From Thermoplasmata archaeon (GTDB lineage Archaea; Thermoplasmatota; Thermoplasmata; Lutacidiplasmatales; UBA184), in contig DASPVQ010000029.1 of assembly GCA_035622275.1 (NCBI GenBank), forward strand, positions 1-64,000: a DNA stretch of 64,000 nucleotides, written 5' to 3'. A program made the position numbers and the translations under genes. Numbering within the stretch: position 1 is the first letter of the stretch; the number at the start of each line of letters is the position of its first letter. The notes under the pieces were generated by a model. The model made no database searches. It had not been told where the DNA came from and was given only the letters and a program-made list of their open reading frames with translations. Of the stretch, positions 50,306-59,103 are shown in pieces.

Positions 50306-52195
50306 ATGGCCCCCCTTGGAGCCCGCCGTTCGCCGGCCCGCACACTGCTGATCGCGCTCGCCGTAGGGATGTTCCTCGCCGCCGGCCTCGCCGCCGCGGT
50401 CGCGGATCCCGGTGTTCCCGCCGGATTCTCCGCGCGGATCACGTCGGTCGGCTCGATCGGGAGCGAGAACCTCGCCTCCGCCCAGGCGTCGATACTGCAC
50501 GGGACCGCCCCCATCGCGGCCCCGGCGCACGACGCCGTTTCCTCGCCCTCGACCCCCTACCGTTGGACCAACGCCTCTTACCTGTTCCCGGTCTCGGGAA
50601 TCCCCTCCGCACGCCTGCTGCCGCTGATGACCTGGGACGCCTCGGACGGCTACGTGCTCCTCTTCGGCGGCGTCAGCTCTGGCTACGAGACGGACACGTG
50701 GACGTACCTCAACGGGACGTGGACGAACATCACGAGCTCGGTCGGTACGCACCCCCCGAGCTTGATCGCCGGAACGATGGCCTTCGACCCGTCCACGAAC
50801 TCGGTCGTCCTGTTCTCGGGCGCGAACCCGAGCGTCGGCATCGTGAACTACACGTGGACCTACCACGACAAGGTCTGGACGAACATCACGTCGAGCGCGG
50901 GCGCTGCCCCGCCGGCCGACGAGTTCGCTTCGCTGGCGACCGACACGGCGGCCGATGAGCTCGTGCTCGTCGAGACGACCGTGAGCGGCCTGCAGACCTG
51001 GACGTTCAAGGACGGCACCTGGACCAACGTGACCGCCGCCTCGGCCCAGCCCGGCTACGCCTACTACCCGCTGGTCGCGGACGACCCGGCCGACTCGGGC
51101 GTGCTGCTCACGGGAGTGGCGTCCAACAGCCCCACCATCACTGCGCCGTTCTACCCCGCGACCTGGCTCTACAAGTCCGGGGTCTGGGAGAACCTGTCGG
51201 CCGCGAACGCCGGCGTGGTCATCCTGTACAGCCAGCTGACGCCGGTGCTGCAGTACCTGCCGGCGGCCGGCGCGGTCGTCGCCTTCCAGTCGTACTGGGT
51301 CACGACGGCCGGCGAGATCACCGAGTTCCCGACGAGCTGGCTGTTCGCGAACGGGGTCTGGACGAACATCACGGCCGCGGTCGGGATCGGCCCCGGCCTG
51401 GACTTCTACTCCGGCGCTACCGCCCTTCCCGACGACAGCGCCGTGATGCTGTTCTCGGGCGAGACGACCGCCGGCCTCGTCAACCAGACCTGGTTCTTCT
51501 CCGCCCCGCCGGTGGTCAGCGCCCGCGCGGCGCCGGCCACGGTCGACGCGGGCGGCTCGGTGACCCTCAGCGCGAGCGTGAGCTACGGGCTCAGCCCGGA
51601 CTCGGTCTCGTGGTCGTACGGCGACGGCGGTACCGGCACGGGCCCCTCGGGCTCGCACACCTACGCGGCGGCGGGCATCTATGCCGCCACCGCCTCGGCC
51701 ACCGACTTCGTCGGGCAGGCCGGTCAGGGAACCGCGCCGGTGCTGGTGAACGCCGCCCCGTCGGCCGCGATCACCGTCGCGCCGTCGTCCCCCTCGGCGG
51801 GTAGCGCCGTGGGCCTCGTTGCGACGGTCACCGGCGGCACCGCGCCGTTCACCTACGCCTGGACGCTCGGGGACGGCAGCACGGCGGCGACCGCCTCCGT
51901 CACGCACACCTACGGCAGCAGCGGGACCTACTCGGTGGGACTCACCGTGACCGACGCGGCCGGCGTGAGCGCGAAGGCGACCGCGACGGTCACCGTCTCG
52001 GCCGCGAGCTCGTCGGTCGACCTGACGAGCGGCACCGGCCTGTACCTGCTGATCGGCATCATCGCGCTCGCCGTCGTGGCCGTGATCCTGGGCGTGATGC
52101 TGGCGCGCAAGGGACGAGGATCCCACCCGCCGCCCCCGATGGCCTACTCGCCGCCGCCCGCGCCCGGTGGTGGGCCTCCGCCCGGCGCGACCTAG
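50306..52195 (+). CDS. Kelch-like and PKD-domain surface protein with C-terminal anchor
   Basis: The 629-residue protein has a signal helix (residues 14-32). Five to six kelch-like blades follow (about 85-400) with the pattern DxxDGYVLLFGG...DTWTYLNGTWTNIT, then two PKD domains (about 405-485 and 486-565) with SWSYGDGGTGTGPSGSHTY and AWTLGDGSTAATASVTHTY. A membrane helix (YLLIGIIALAVVAVILGVML) and a Pro-rich tail end the protein. It is probably a cell-surface binding or adhesion protein, rich in N-glycosylation sites. It has its own leaderless promoter in the middle of the glucan genes. Confidence 0.83.
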   Translation: MAPLGARRSPARTLLIALAVGMFLAAGLAAAVADPGVPAGFSARITSVGSIGSENLASAQASILHGTAPIAAPAHDAVSSPSTPYRWTNASYLFPVSGIPSARLLPLMTWDASDGYVLLFGGVSSGYETDTWTYLNGTWTNITSSVGTHPPSLIAGTMAFDPSTNSVVLFSGANPSVGIVNYTWTYHDKVWTNITSSAGAAPPADEFASLATDTAADELVLVETTVSGLQTWTFKDGTWTNVTAASAQPGYAYYPLVADDPADSGVLLTGVASNSPTITAPFYPATWLYKSGVWENLSAANAGVVILYSQLTPVLQYLPAAGAVVAFQSYWVTTAGEITEFPTSWLFANGVWTNITAAVGIGPGLDFYSGATALPDDSAVMLFSGETTAGLVNQTWFFSAPPVVSARAAPATVDAGGSVTLSASVSYGLSPDSVSWSYGDGGTGTGPSGSHTYAAAGIYAATASATDFVGQAGQGTAPVLVNAAPSAAITVAPSSPSAGSAVGLVATVTGGTAPFTYAWTLGDGSTAATASVTHTYGSSGTYSVGLTVTDAAGVSAKATATVTVSAASSSVDLTSGTGLYLLIGIIALAVVAVILGVMLARKGRGSHPPPPMAYSPPPAPGGGPPPGAT

Positions 52196-52271
52196 GGGCG
52201 CAGCGCTCCCGGACCAACCCCTTTCTCGGGGGCCGGCCCCGCCGGTCCCCGTCCTTTCCTTCCCGGCGAAC

Positions 52272-52682
52272 CTAGGCGAAGTGCCGGCTCACCGCGAGCA
52301 GGTAGACGAACAGCACGAGCGCGAGGATGAACCCGAGCGAGATGAAGTCGCGCGCGAGGCCGTAGACGACCATCTCGAAGGCGAGGAACAGCAGCATCAG
52401 CACGAGCGCCCACAGGCGCAGGTGCCAGAGGCCGACCGCCACGCCGAGGATGATCAGCCCGATGATCGCGACGATGGCCCCGGCGATCACGCCGGTCTGG
52501 CCGAAGACGCTGACGTTGAAGCTGCTGCCGAGCGAGGCGAGGGCGGCCGAGCCGACCGCGATCAAGAGGCCGACGACGAACTCCAGGAACCCGTAGATCC
52601 CGATCAGGATCGCGACGATCGCCACGAGGATCGGTCGGCTCTTGCGTTGCTCGACCGGTTGACCGTAGGCGTTGTAGCTCAT
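52272..52682 (-). CDS. Small four-helix membrane protein
   Basis: The 136-residue protein begins with a polar MSYNAYGQPVEQRKSRP head followed by four membrane helices (about 18-45, 60-82, 86-105 and 112-132). I cannot assign a family with certainty; it resembles small integral proteins with YGFLEFVVGLLIAVG-type first helices that are common in archaeal genomes. A TATA-like element 53 bases upstream gives it its own transcript with a leader of roughly 25 bases. The function is unknown. Confidence 0.7.
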   Translation of the reverse strand: MSYNAYGQPVEQRKSRPILVAIVAILIGIYGFLEFVVGLLIAVGSAALASLGSSFNVSVFGQTGVIAGAIVAIIGLIILGVAVGLWHLRLWALVLMLLFLAFEMVVYGLARDFISLGFILALVLFVYLLAVSRHFA

Positions 52683-52730
52683 TCCGCGCTCTGTCCGGAC
52701 CCGGACCGTCCCCGCGTTCGTGTCCGGACT

Positions 52731-52740
52731 ATTTATCTCT
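52731..52740 (-). promoter_or_regulatory. TATA-like element for the four-helix membrane protein
   Basis: The minus strand reads AGAGATAAAT, about 53 bases before the ATG at 52682. Confidence 0.5.
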
Positions 52741-52795
52741 TGGTGCGACGGCCCGCGATCGAGGACTCCCGCTCGGCCGCCCCGTCCAACCGAGG

Positions 52796-52805
52796 GGTTA
52801 TAGAA
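52796..52805 (+). promoter_or_regulatory. TATA-like element of the glucoamylase operon
   Basis: GGTTATAGAA is centred about 29 bases before an ATG at 52830 that opens a 13-codon frame, not before the glucoamylase GTG at 52868. The RNA is therefore expected to begin at or near the short frame. Confidence 0.55.
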
Positions 52806-52829
52806 GTCCGAGCCAACGTAGAATCCCGG

Positions 52830-52871
52830 ATGGCCCAGTCTGAGGCGCGGCCGCCCGAGGCCCGGACGTGA
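52830..52871 (+). CDS. Putative 13-codon upstream ORF coupled to the glucoamylase gene
   Basis: The frame encodes MAQSEARPPEART and stops at TGA 52869-52871, which overlaps the GTG of the glucoamylase gene as GTGA. Its ATG lies at leaderless distance from the TATA-like element. A ribosome that starts on the leaderless ATG could restart at the overlapping GTG. It may be a leader peptide or only a device for starting translation; no peptide function is claimed. Confidence 0.5.
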   Translation: MAQSEARPPEART

Positions 52872-54733
52872 TCACCCAGGTCACCGGCAACGGTCGGATC
52901 CTGCTCACCGTCAACCAGAACGGCGAGTGGAACGAGCTGTTCTACCCGTTCCCTGGGCAGTTCCAGCACCTGCGCGAGATGCGGGTCGGCCTCTTCGACG
53001 TCCCGGCCTCGCGATTCGCCTGGCTGCGCCAGGGCAACGGCTACGAGATCCGGCAGACGCCCTACGGCGGCGGCCACCTCCCCAACGTCATCTGGACGGG
53101 CCACGGCCTCCAGCTGAGCGTTCGGGACCACGTGCATCCGAACCACGACCTGATCGCCCGGGTCTTCCGGGTCCGGGCGGAGCCGGCGCGACCGGTACGC
53201 CTGTTCGCCTACCACGCGTTCCAGATCGCGGAGTCGATGTACCAGGACACGGCGTTCGTCGACCCGACGACCGCGACCCTCGTGCACTACAAGCGCGGCT
53301 ACTTCTTCGAGTTCTTCTCCGATCCTCCGTACTCGCGCGCCGTCTGCGGCGAGCACACGCTCAAGGGGCTCAAGGGGACGTACGTCGACGCCGAGGACGG
53401 CCGCCTCGAGGGACGGGCCGTGGCGCACGGAGCCGCCGACAGCGTGATGGAGTGGGATCTCGAGCCCGGCCCGGACCGGGACGTCGAGGTCCGCCTCTTC
53501 CTGGCGGCCGGCCGCGGCCTGCCCGCCGTCCACCAGGTCCGCGACTACGTTCGGGCCGGCGGCTCAGCCCGCTTCGTCCGCGAGTCCGAGCGCTTCTGGG
53601 ACACCTGGGTGCAGCGCCGACTGCCCCGCGCCCCCCGCCAGCTCAGCGACCACGCGCGCCAGGTCTACCGCGCGAGCGTGCTGATGATGCGTCACGCCAC
53701 GGGCGCGAACGGAGCCGTGATCGCCTCGCCCGACACGAGCTCGCTCGTGCGGGCCGGCGACACCTACAACTTCTGCTGGTGGCGCGACGGGGGCTACGTG
53801 TCGAAGGCGATGGACGAGGCGGGTCTCTACGAGAACGCCTCGCGCTTCCTCGAGTTCGCCCGCACCTGCCAGGAACCGGACGGCTCGTTCTTCCACCGCC
53901 ACTTCCCCGACGGTGCGATCGGCAGCACGTGGCACCCGCCGCCGTTCCTGCAGATCGACCAGACCGCGACCGTCATCGCGGCCGTCTGGCACCATTTCAA
54001 GCGGGGCGCCGACCCCGACGTACTGCTCGGCTTCTGGCCGCTCGTCAAGGATGCGGCGAGCTTCCTCGCCAGCTTCCGGGACCCCGCGACCGGGCTCCCC
54101 GCCCCCAGTTTCGACCTGTGGGAGGAACGCCTCGGGATCCACGCCTACTCGACCGCCGCGGTGGCGCATGCCCTCGAGCGCGCGGCCAGGGTCGCCGAGG
54201 AGATCGGCAAGGACCCGAGCGCCTGGCGGACCGCGAGCCGCGAGGTCCTCGACGCCGCCCGCCGGGAGTTCTGGGACGCCGAGCGCGGTCGCTTCGTCCG
54301 CTCGGTCGCGCCGCGCGACGAGCGCCTGGACGCCTCGATCCTGCTCGCCCTCAAGCACGGGCTCCTCGGCTGGGAGGAACCGCGCACCCGCGCGGTCGTC
54401 GACGGTATCGAGGCCCGGCTGTGGAATCCCGAGCTCGGCGGGCTCGCCCGCTACGAGGGCGACGAGTACTACGGCAAGGAGAACCCGTGGATCATCTGCA
54501 CGCTGTGGCTCGCCGAGGCCCGCCTGCGCCTCGGCGACCGGCCCCGTTGCCGCGAGCTAATCGAGTGGGCCGCCTCGCACGCGACCCCGACGCTGATGCT
54601 GCCCGAGCAGATCGACCGGGCGAGCGGAGAGCCCAAGAGCGCGACGCCCCTCACCTGGTCGCACTCGACGTTCGTCGACGTCGTCCACAAGTATGCCGAA
54701 GCCGAGACGCGCGGCGAGGTCCCCGAAGAGTAG
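52868..54733 (+). CDS. GH15 glucoamylase-like glycoside hydrolase
   Basis: The 621-residue protein has the two-domain layout of archaeal/bacterial glucoamylases: an N-terminal super-beta-sandwich (residues 1-240) and an (alpha/alpha)6 barrel (260-615). The catalytic acid lies in SFDLWEERLG (Glu419/420) and the catalytic base in LPEQIDR (Glu580). TYNFCWWRDGGY (299-310) is the typical substrate-pocket motif. It releases glucose from the ends of alpha-glucans or related oligosaccharides. No signal peptide is seen, so it acts on stored or imported glucan. It overlaps the ROK kinase gene by 41 bases, which fits glucose release followed by phosphorylation. Confidence 0.9.
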   Translation: MITQVTGNGRILLTVNQNGEWNELFYPFPGQFQHLREMRVGLFDVPASRFAWLRQGNGYEIRQTPYGGGHLPNVIWTGHGLQLSVRDHVHPNHDLIARVFRVRAEPARPVRLFAYHAFQIAESMYQDTAFVDPTTATLVHYKRGYFFEFFSDPPYSRAVCGEHTLKGLKGTYVDAEDGRLEGRAVAHGAADSVMEWDLEPGPDRDVEVRLFLAAGRGLPAVHQVRDYVRAGGSARFVRESERFWDTWVQRRLPRAPRQLSDHARQVYRASVLMMRHATGANGAVIASPDTSSLVRAGDTYNFCWWRDGGYVSKAMDEAGLYENASRFLEFARTCQEPDGSFFHRHFPDGAIGSTWHPPPFLQIDQTATVIAAVWHHFKRGADPDVLLGFWPLVKDAASFLASFRDPATGLPAPSFDLWEERLGIHAYSTAAVAHALERAARVAEEIGKDPSAWRTASREVLDAARREFWDAERGRFVRSVAPRDERLDASILLALKHGLLGWEEPRTRAVVDGIEARLWNPELGGLARYEGDEYYGKENPWIICTLWLAEARLRLGDRPRCRELIEWAASHATPTLMLPEQIDRASGEPKSATPLTWSHSTFVDVVHKYAEAETRGEVPEE

Positions 54734-55697
54734 ACCCGCGACGGGTCGCGTGCTCGGTATCGACCTCGGGGCGACCAAGGTCATCAGCGGCCTCGTCGAC
54801 GAGTCCGGCCGGATCCTCCACCACAGCGGGCGCCACGTCCACGCGAACGACGGACCCGGGGGCGTCATCCGGACGGTCGCCCGCGCGGCGCGGGCCAGCC
54901 TCGGCGACGGGGCCGCCCTCCCGAGCCGCGTGGGAATCGCGGTCGCCGCCCAGGTCGACCCTCGCACCGGGACGGTCGTCCACGCGCCGAACCTCGGATG
55001 GCGCGATGTGCCGCTCGCCCGACGCCTCTCCGAGGAGCTGGGGGCCTCGGTGACCGTCATCAACGACGCCCGCGCGGCGGCGCTCGCCGAGTGGAAGCAC
55101 GGCGCGGGGATCGGGGTCCACGACCTGTTCTGCCTCAGCCTCGGTACGGGTGTCGGAGGGGCGGCCATCGTCGGCGGCCGGCTGCTCGAGGGCGGCAGCC
55201 ACGCCCTCGGCGAGGTCGGCCACATGACGATCGTCGTCGGGGGCCGGCGCTGCCACTGTCCGAACTGGGGCTGCCTCGAGGCGTACGTCGGGGGTTGGGC
55301 GATCGCCGAGCGCGCTCGCGAGACCGTCCGGGCGGAGCCGTCCGCCGGTGCCGGTCTGGTGGCCCGCGCCGGCAGCGCCGACGCGATCACCGCGCAGACC
55401 GTCTTCCAGTCGTACCGGGCCGGCGACGCGCTCGCGGGACGGATCGTCCGCGAGACCGAGCGGTTCCTCGCGGACGGCGTCGTGGGGCTCGTGAACGCCT
55501 TCAATCCATCGCTCCTGATCCTGCAGGGCGGCCTCGTCGCCGGCATGCCCGAGTTCGTTCCCGTCGTCGAGTCGGCGATCCGCGCCCGGTGCCAGCCGCC
55601 GGCCGCCGGCGCGCGGGTCGTCACCGCCCAGCTCGGGGAGGACGCGGCCGTCGTCGGGGCCGCGTGCGTCGCCCGCGACCCGCGCTCGCTCGGTTGA
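54693..55697 (+). CDS. ROK-family glucokinase-like sugar kinase
   Basis: The 334-residue protein has the ATP-binding start LGIDLGATKVISGLVDESG, the catalytic Asp in VINDARAAALAEW, the phosphate loop LGTGVGGAAIVGG and the ROK zinc motif HMTIVVGGRRCHCPNWGCLEAY. It should phosphorylate glucose, or another hexose such as mannose or N-acetylglucosamine. Overlap with the glucoamylase gene argues for glucose. The first 18 residues are basic and may not belong to the fold. Confidence 0.9.
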   Translation: MPKPRRAARSPKSRPATGRVLGIDLGATKVISGLVDESGRILHHSGRHVHANDGPGGVIRTVARAARASLGDGAALPSRVGIAVAAQVDPRTGTVVHAPNLGWRDVPLARRLSEELGASVTVINDARAAALAEWKHGAGIGVHDLFCLSLGTGVGGAAIVGGRLLEGGSHALGEVGHMTIVVGGRRCHCPNWGCLEAYVGGWAIAERARETVRAEPSAGAGLVARAGSADAITAQTVFQSYRAGDALAGRIVRETERFLADGVVGLVNAFNPSLLILQGGLVAGMPEFVPVVESAIRARCQPPAAGARVVTAQLGEDAAVVGAACVARDPRSLG

Positions 55698-55760
55698 ACG
55701 GAATTACACAGCGCGGTGCGACGATATCTTCGGCGGGCGCTCGGATATTTGAGTTTTCAG

Positions 55761-55771
55761 AAGGCTTAAAC
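55761..55771 (+). promoter_or_regulatory. TATA-like element of the sugar ABC importer operon
   Basis: AAGGCTTAAAC is centred about 29 bases before the ATG at 55795, inside an AT-rich patch from 55743 to 55775. Leaderless transcription is expected. Confidence 0.6.
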
Positions 55772-55794
55772 AAGTCAAGGGTCTCCCGTGCGCA

Positions 55795-57249
55795 ATGTCA
55801 GCACAGGCCACGGGAGGCTCGCCGGCTCCGCCGGCGACCACGGCGGGGCAGGACTACACGCGGAGAGCGAAGCGAAGCTCGGCGGTCTGGGCGATCGTGG
55901 TCGTCGTGGTGGCGATCGCGGCCGGCCTGGGGGGGTACTACTATGGGCATAGTACCGCCGCTTCGACCAGCTCGAGCAGTGCGACGGTGACCTACTACGA
56001 CGACCTTTCCAGCAGCGAGGCGACCTTCATGACGCAGGTTCTGATACCTCAGTTCGAGGCCGCCCACCCGAACATCGGGATCAACTACGTGAACATCGAC
56101 GCGAGCGACATGGTCACGAAGGTCGCCGCGCTCGTGCAGGCGAACGACGTCGGGACGACCCTCCTCGCGGAGGACAACCTGGACATCGGCGAGCTGCTCT
56201 ACTCTTCGACCGGTAACGACCTGATGAACCTCACGTCGATCGCCTCGGTGATCCAGCCCACCACGATGATCCCGAGCATGACGGGCGTCACGACCTACGA
56301 GACGCACGCCTTCGGCGGCGAGTACTTCATCCCGTTCCGGGCGAACACGCCGCTCGTCTGGCTCAACACGACGGCGCTCGGCGCCGCGGGCCTGTCCACG
56401 ACGCAGGGCCCCCAGACGTTCGCTGACCTGCTCTCGGACGCGCAGACTCTGTCCTCGAAGGGCGACGCGACGCCCGTGATGTTCCAGGGCGGCGCGGGCG
56501 ACGACACGGCGACCGAGATGTTCCAGTGGGAGGTCCAGTTCGGCGGGAACCCGATGGTCTACAACGACTTCGGGGACCTGCAGGCGATGTCGTACCTGTA
56601 CAACCTGAGCGCGTACATGAACCCCGGGTACAAGCAGGCGATCTACAGCGAGTACGCGGGACTCGCCCAGGGCAAGTACCAGATCCTCGACTACCAGTGG
56701 CCGTACGTCTACTCGCTGCTGACCGGCGGGAACACGTCGATCACCCCGATGAACGCGAACACCCTGCTGGTCTACCCGGGCCCGAACGGCACGGGCGCCC
56801 AGGCCTCGGACCACGTCATCGGCGGCGATGTGCTCGCGATCCCGAAGGGGGCGACGAACCTCTGGGCGATCGAGACGTTCGCGCAGTACCTGCTCTCGGC
56901 TCCGGCGCAACAGTTGCTGATGGTCGACACGGGCAACCCCGCGGTCAACGCGGCGGCCTACATCGGGCTCCCCGGTGACCAGTCGACCGTGGACATCGCG
57001 ATCGAGCAGGCGCTCGAGAACCCGGTGTTCCGGCCTCCGGTGCCCTGGATCGAGACATGGGTCGCGGACTTCTACAACGACATCTTCACGCCGTTCGTCC
57101 TGAACAATTTGGGGACCGGATCCTGGTCGGCCCTCGTCGGGGACGCGGGCACCGCGAACTCGGCGCTCTCGGCCTATCTGACCGCGAACTACGGGTCGTC
57201 GGTTGCCAGCCAGTACGCGGCGGGCGACTTCGGACCCCTGTACGTCTGA
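55795..57249 (+). CDS. Sugar ABC transporter substrate-binding protein (family 1)
   Basis: The 484-residue protein has a single N-terminal membrane helix (residues 30-50) after a basic leader, then a Ser/Thr-rich linker and a periplasmic-binding-type domain: VTYYDDLSSSEATFMTQVLIPQFEAAHPNIGI, ANTPLVWLNTTAL, TFADLLSDAQ and GGDVLAIPKGATN. This is the maltose/oligosaccharide-binding (COG1653-like) pattern. No lipobox Cys is seen; it is probably held by the uncleaved helix or processed as a pilin-type signal. It is the first gene of an importer operon with two permeases and an ATPase. The nearby glucan enzymes suggest maltodextrin, trehalose or glucose. Confidence 0.9.
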   Translation: MSAQATGGSPAPPATTAGQDYTRRAKRSSAVWAIVVVVVAIAAGLGGYYYGHSTAASTSSSSATVTYYDDLSSSEATFMTQVLIPQFEAAHPNIGINYVNIDASDMVTKVAALVQANDVGTTLLAEDNLDIGELLYSSTGNDLMNLTSIASVIQPTTMIPSMTGVTTYETHAFGGEYFIPFRANTPLVWLNTTALGAAGLSTTQGPQTFADLLSDAQTLSSKGDATPVMFQGGAGDDTATEMFQWEVQFGGNPMVYNDFGDLQAMSYLYNLSAYMNPGYKQAIYSEYAGLAQGKYQILDYQWPYVYSLLTGGNTSITPMNANTLLVYPGPNGTGAQASDHVIGGDVLAIPKGATNLWAIETFAQYLLSAPAQQLLMVDTGNPAVNAAAYIGLPGDQSTVDIAIEQALENPVFRPPVPWIETWVADFYNDIFTPFVLNNLGTGSWSALVGDAGTANSALSAYLTANYGSSVASQYAAGDFGPLYV

Positions 57250-57292
57250 GCGGAGGGACGGCGCTCCGAGGTAGAGAGGACCCAACCCGTTC

Positions 57293-58180
57293 ATGGCTAT
57301 CGACCACCAGGGCGGGCGCCCACCCGCCCCGGTGGCCACCTTTTTCCAGCGTCACCAGGACCAGCTGATCCCGTTCCTATTCGTCCTCCCCGCGCTCGCC
57401 TACGTCGGCGCCTTCGCCTTCTACCCGACCGCGCAGACGATCCAGTACAGCTTCCAGACCCGCATCCTCTCCTTCACCTTCTACAACTACCAAGCGAACG
57501 TCCAATCCGGCCTCTACTCGTGGATCGGCAACACGCTGTGGCTGACGGCCGCGGCGCTGACGATCCAGTTCGTCCTCGCGCTCGCGGTCGCCTCAATCCT
57601 GAACCGGACCTTCCGCGGCAAGACCGCCTTCGCGACGATCGCCATCCTGCCGATCGGCATCGCGACCGTGGTCGCCGGCTACACGTTCAACCAGATCTTC
57701 CCCGGCACCGGCGCCGGCTACGCGAACAGCATCCTCAACTCCGTCGGCATCGGCTCGCAGTACTGGCTCAACCAGACCTGGTCGGCGCTGCTCGTGGTCG
57801 CGATCGCCGACAGCTGGAAGAACACCTCGCTCGTGATCATCATCCTCGTCGCCGGCTACGCGACGATCCCCCGGACGCTCTACCAGGCGGCCGCGATCGA
57901 CGGCGCCGGACCGCTGCGGCAGTTCCGCTACGTCACGCTCCCGGGCCTGCGCAGCTTCATCGTGATGGCCCTGCTCATCCGCGGGGCCCAGGAGGTCAAC
58001 ATCTTCCAGCTCGCCTACATCATGATCGGGCAGTACCCGCAGCTGCTTACGGTCCAGATCTACTCGCTGTGGGAGTCGAGCGGCGGGATCCCGTACCTCG
58101 CTTCGGCGGTCTCGACCGTACTGCTCGGGATCGTCTCGATCCTGATCGTGGTCGTCATCATCCTCGGGGGTCGCAAGTGA
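57293..58180 (+). CDS. Sugar ABC transporter permease, MalF/UgpA type
   Basis: The 295-residue protein has six membrane helices and the EAA loop in the form YQAAAIDGAGPLRQFRYVTLPGL (about residues 196-218), which contacts the ATPase. The helix pattern and length fit the MalF/UgpA branch without a large extra loop. It begins 43 bases after the binding-protein gene and overlaps the next permease gene by four bases (GTGA). Confidence 0.92.
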   Translation: MAIDHQGGRPPAPVATFFQRHQDQLIPFLFVLPALAYVGAFAFYPTAQTIQYSFQTRILSFTFYNYQANVQSGLYSWIGNTLWLTAAALTIQFVLALAVASILNRTFRGKTAFATIAILPIGIATVVAGYTFNQIFPGTGAGYANSILNSVGIGSQYWLNQTWSALLVVAIADSWKNTSLVIIILVAGYATIPRTLYQAAAIDGAGPLRQFRYVTLPGLRSFIVMALLIRGAQEVNIFQLAYIMIGQYPQLLTVQIYSLWESSGGIPYLASAVSTVLLGIVSILIVVVIILGGRK

Positions 58181-59103
58181 GCGCCGCGTCCGCGACCGCG
58201 CTCTCCCCGGCCCGTGCTGCCGAGCGGGCGCCGCCTCCGGTCTACCATCCCCCCGTCCTGACGCTCGGGAACGTCCTATTGTACGTCGCGATCTTCGTGA
58301 TCTCGGTCTTCTTCCTCTTCCCGATCTACCTGATCTTCCTCATCGGGTTCACCGACCCGAAGTACACGATCTTCTCCGGTCGGCCCCCGCTGATCCCGCC
58401 GTCGTTCACGCTGTCGAACCTCCAGCAGGGGCTGTTCGGCGCGGGCAGCCCGTTCCTCGGGTCGATGTACCTCAGCCTCGAGGTCGCCTTCTTCGTCGGC
58501 GCGCTCGCCCTGCTGATCGGGATCCCGACGGCCTACGGGCTCAGCCGGCTCGGCAGCCGCCTCGCCTACGGCGTCACGACCGTATTGTTCATCGTCAACA
58601 TGGTCCCGTCGATCACGATCGCGATCCCGATCTCGGTCCAGTTCATCGACCTCGGCCAGGCGATCGGGGTGAACCTGTACGGCTCCTGGATCACGATCGG
58701 CCTCGCCCAGGAGCTGCTCGCGCTCCCGGTCACGATCTTCCTGCTCGTGGGCGCCTTCCAGGGACTGCCGCGGGACCTCGAGAACCAGGCGCGGGTGGAC
58801 GGCGCCGGGCGCTTCAAAGCGATCTACGGCAACCTCGTGCCGCTGATCGTGCCCGCGCTCGTGGCCGCGTTCCTGTTATCCTGGATGCTGAGCTGGGACG
58901 AGTCGACGTTCGCGCTGATCCTGTACAACCCCGCCACGAGCGCGACCCTGCCCGTCAACATCTTCCTGTCGTTCACGGGACGCGGCAGCCCGACGATCGG
59001 GGTCGCCTTCTCCTGCATCGCGACGATCCCCGTCATCGTCCTCACGGTCTTCCTTCAGCGGTTCCTCAAGGGCGAGGACCTCGCCGCGGGGGTGCGCGGA
59101 TGA
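58177..59103 (+). CDS. Sugar ABC transporter permease, MalG/UgpE type
   Basis: The 308-residue protein has a 23-residue cytoplasmic head and six membrane helices. Its EAA-like loop is ENQARVDGAGRFKAIYGNLVPLIVP. The MalG-type block FLFPIYLIFLIGFTDP follows helix 1. The GTG start overlaps the stop of the preceding permease gene, and its own stop overlaps the ATG of the ATPase gene (ATGA), so the three genes are translationally coupled. Confidence 0.92.
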   Translation: MSAASATALSPARAAERAPPPVYHPPVLTLGNVLLYVAIFVISVFFLFPIYLIFLIGFTDPKYTIFSGRPPLIPPSFTLSNLQQGLFGAGSPFLGSMYLSLEVAFFVGALALLIGIPTAYGLSRLGSRLAYGVTTVLFIVNMVPSITIAIPISVQFIDLGQAIGVNLYGSWITIGLAQELLALPVTIFLLVGAFQGLPRDLENQARVDGAGRFKAIYGNLVPLIVPALVAAFLLSWMLSWDESTFALILYNPATSATLPVNIFLSFTGRGSPTIGVAFSCIATIPVIVLTVFLQRFLKGEDLAAGVRG

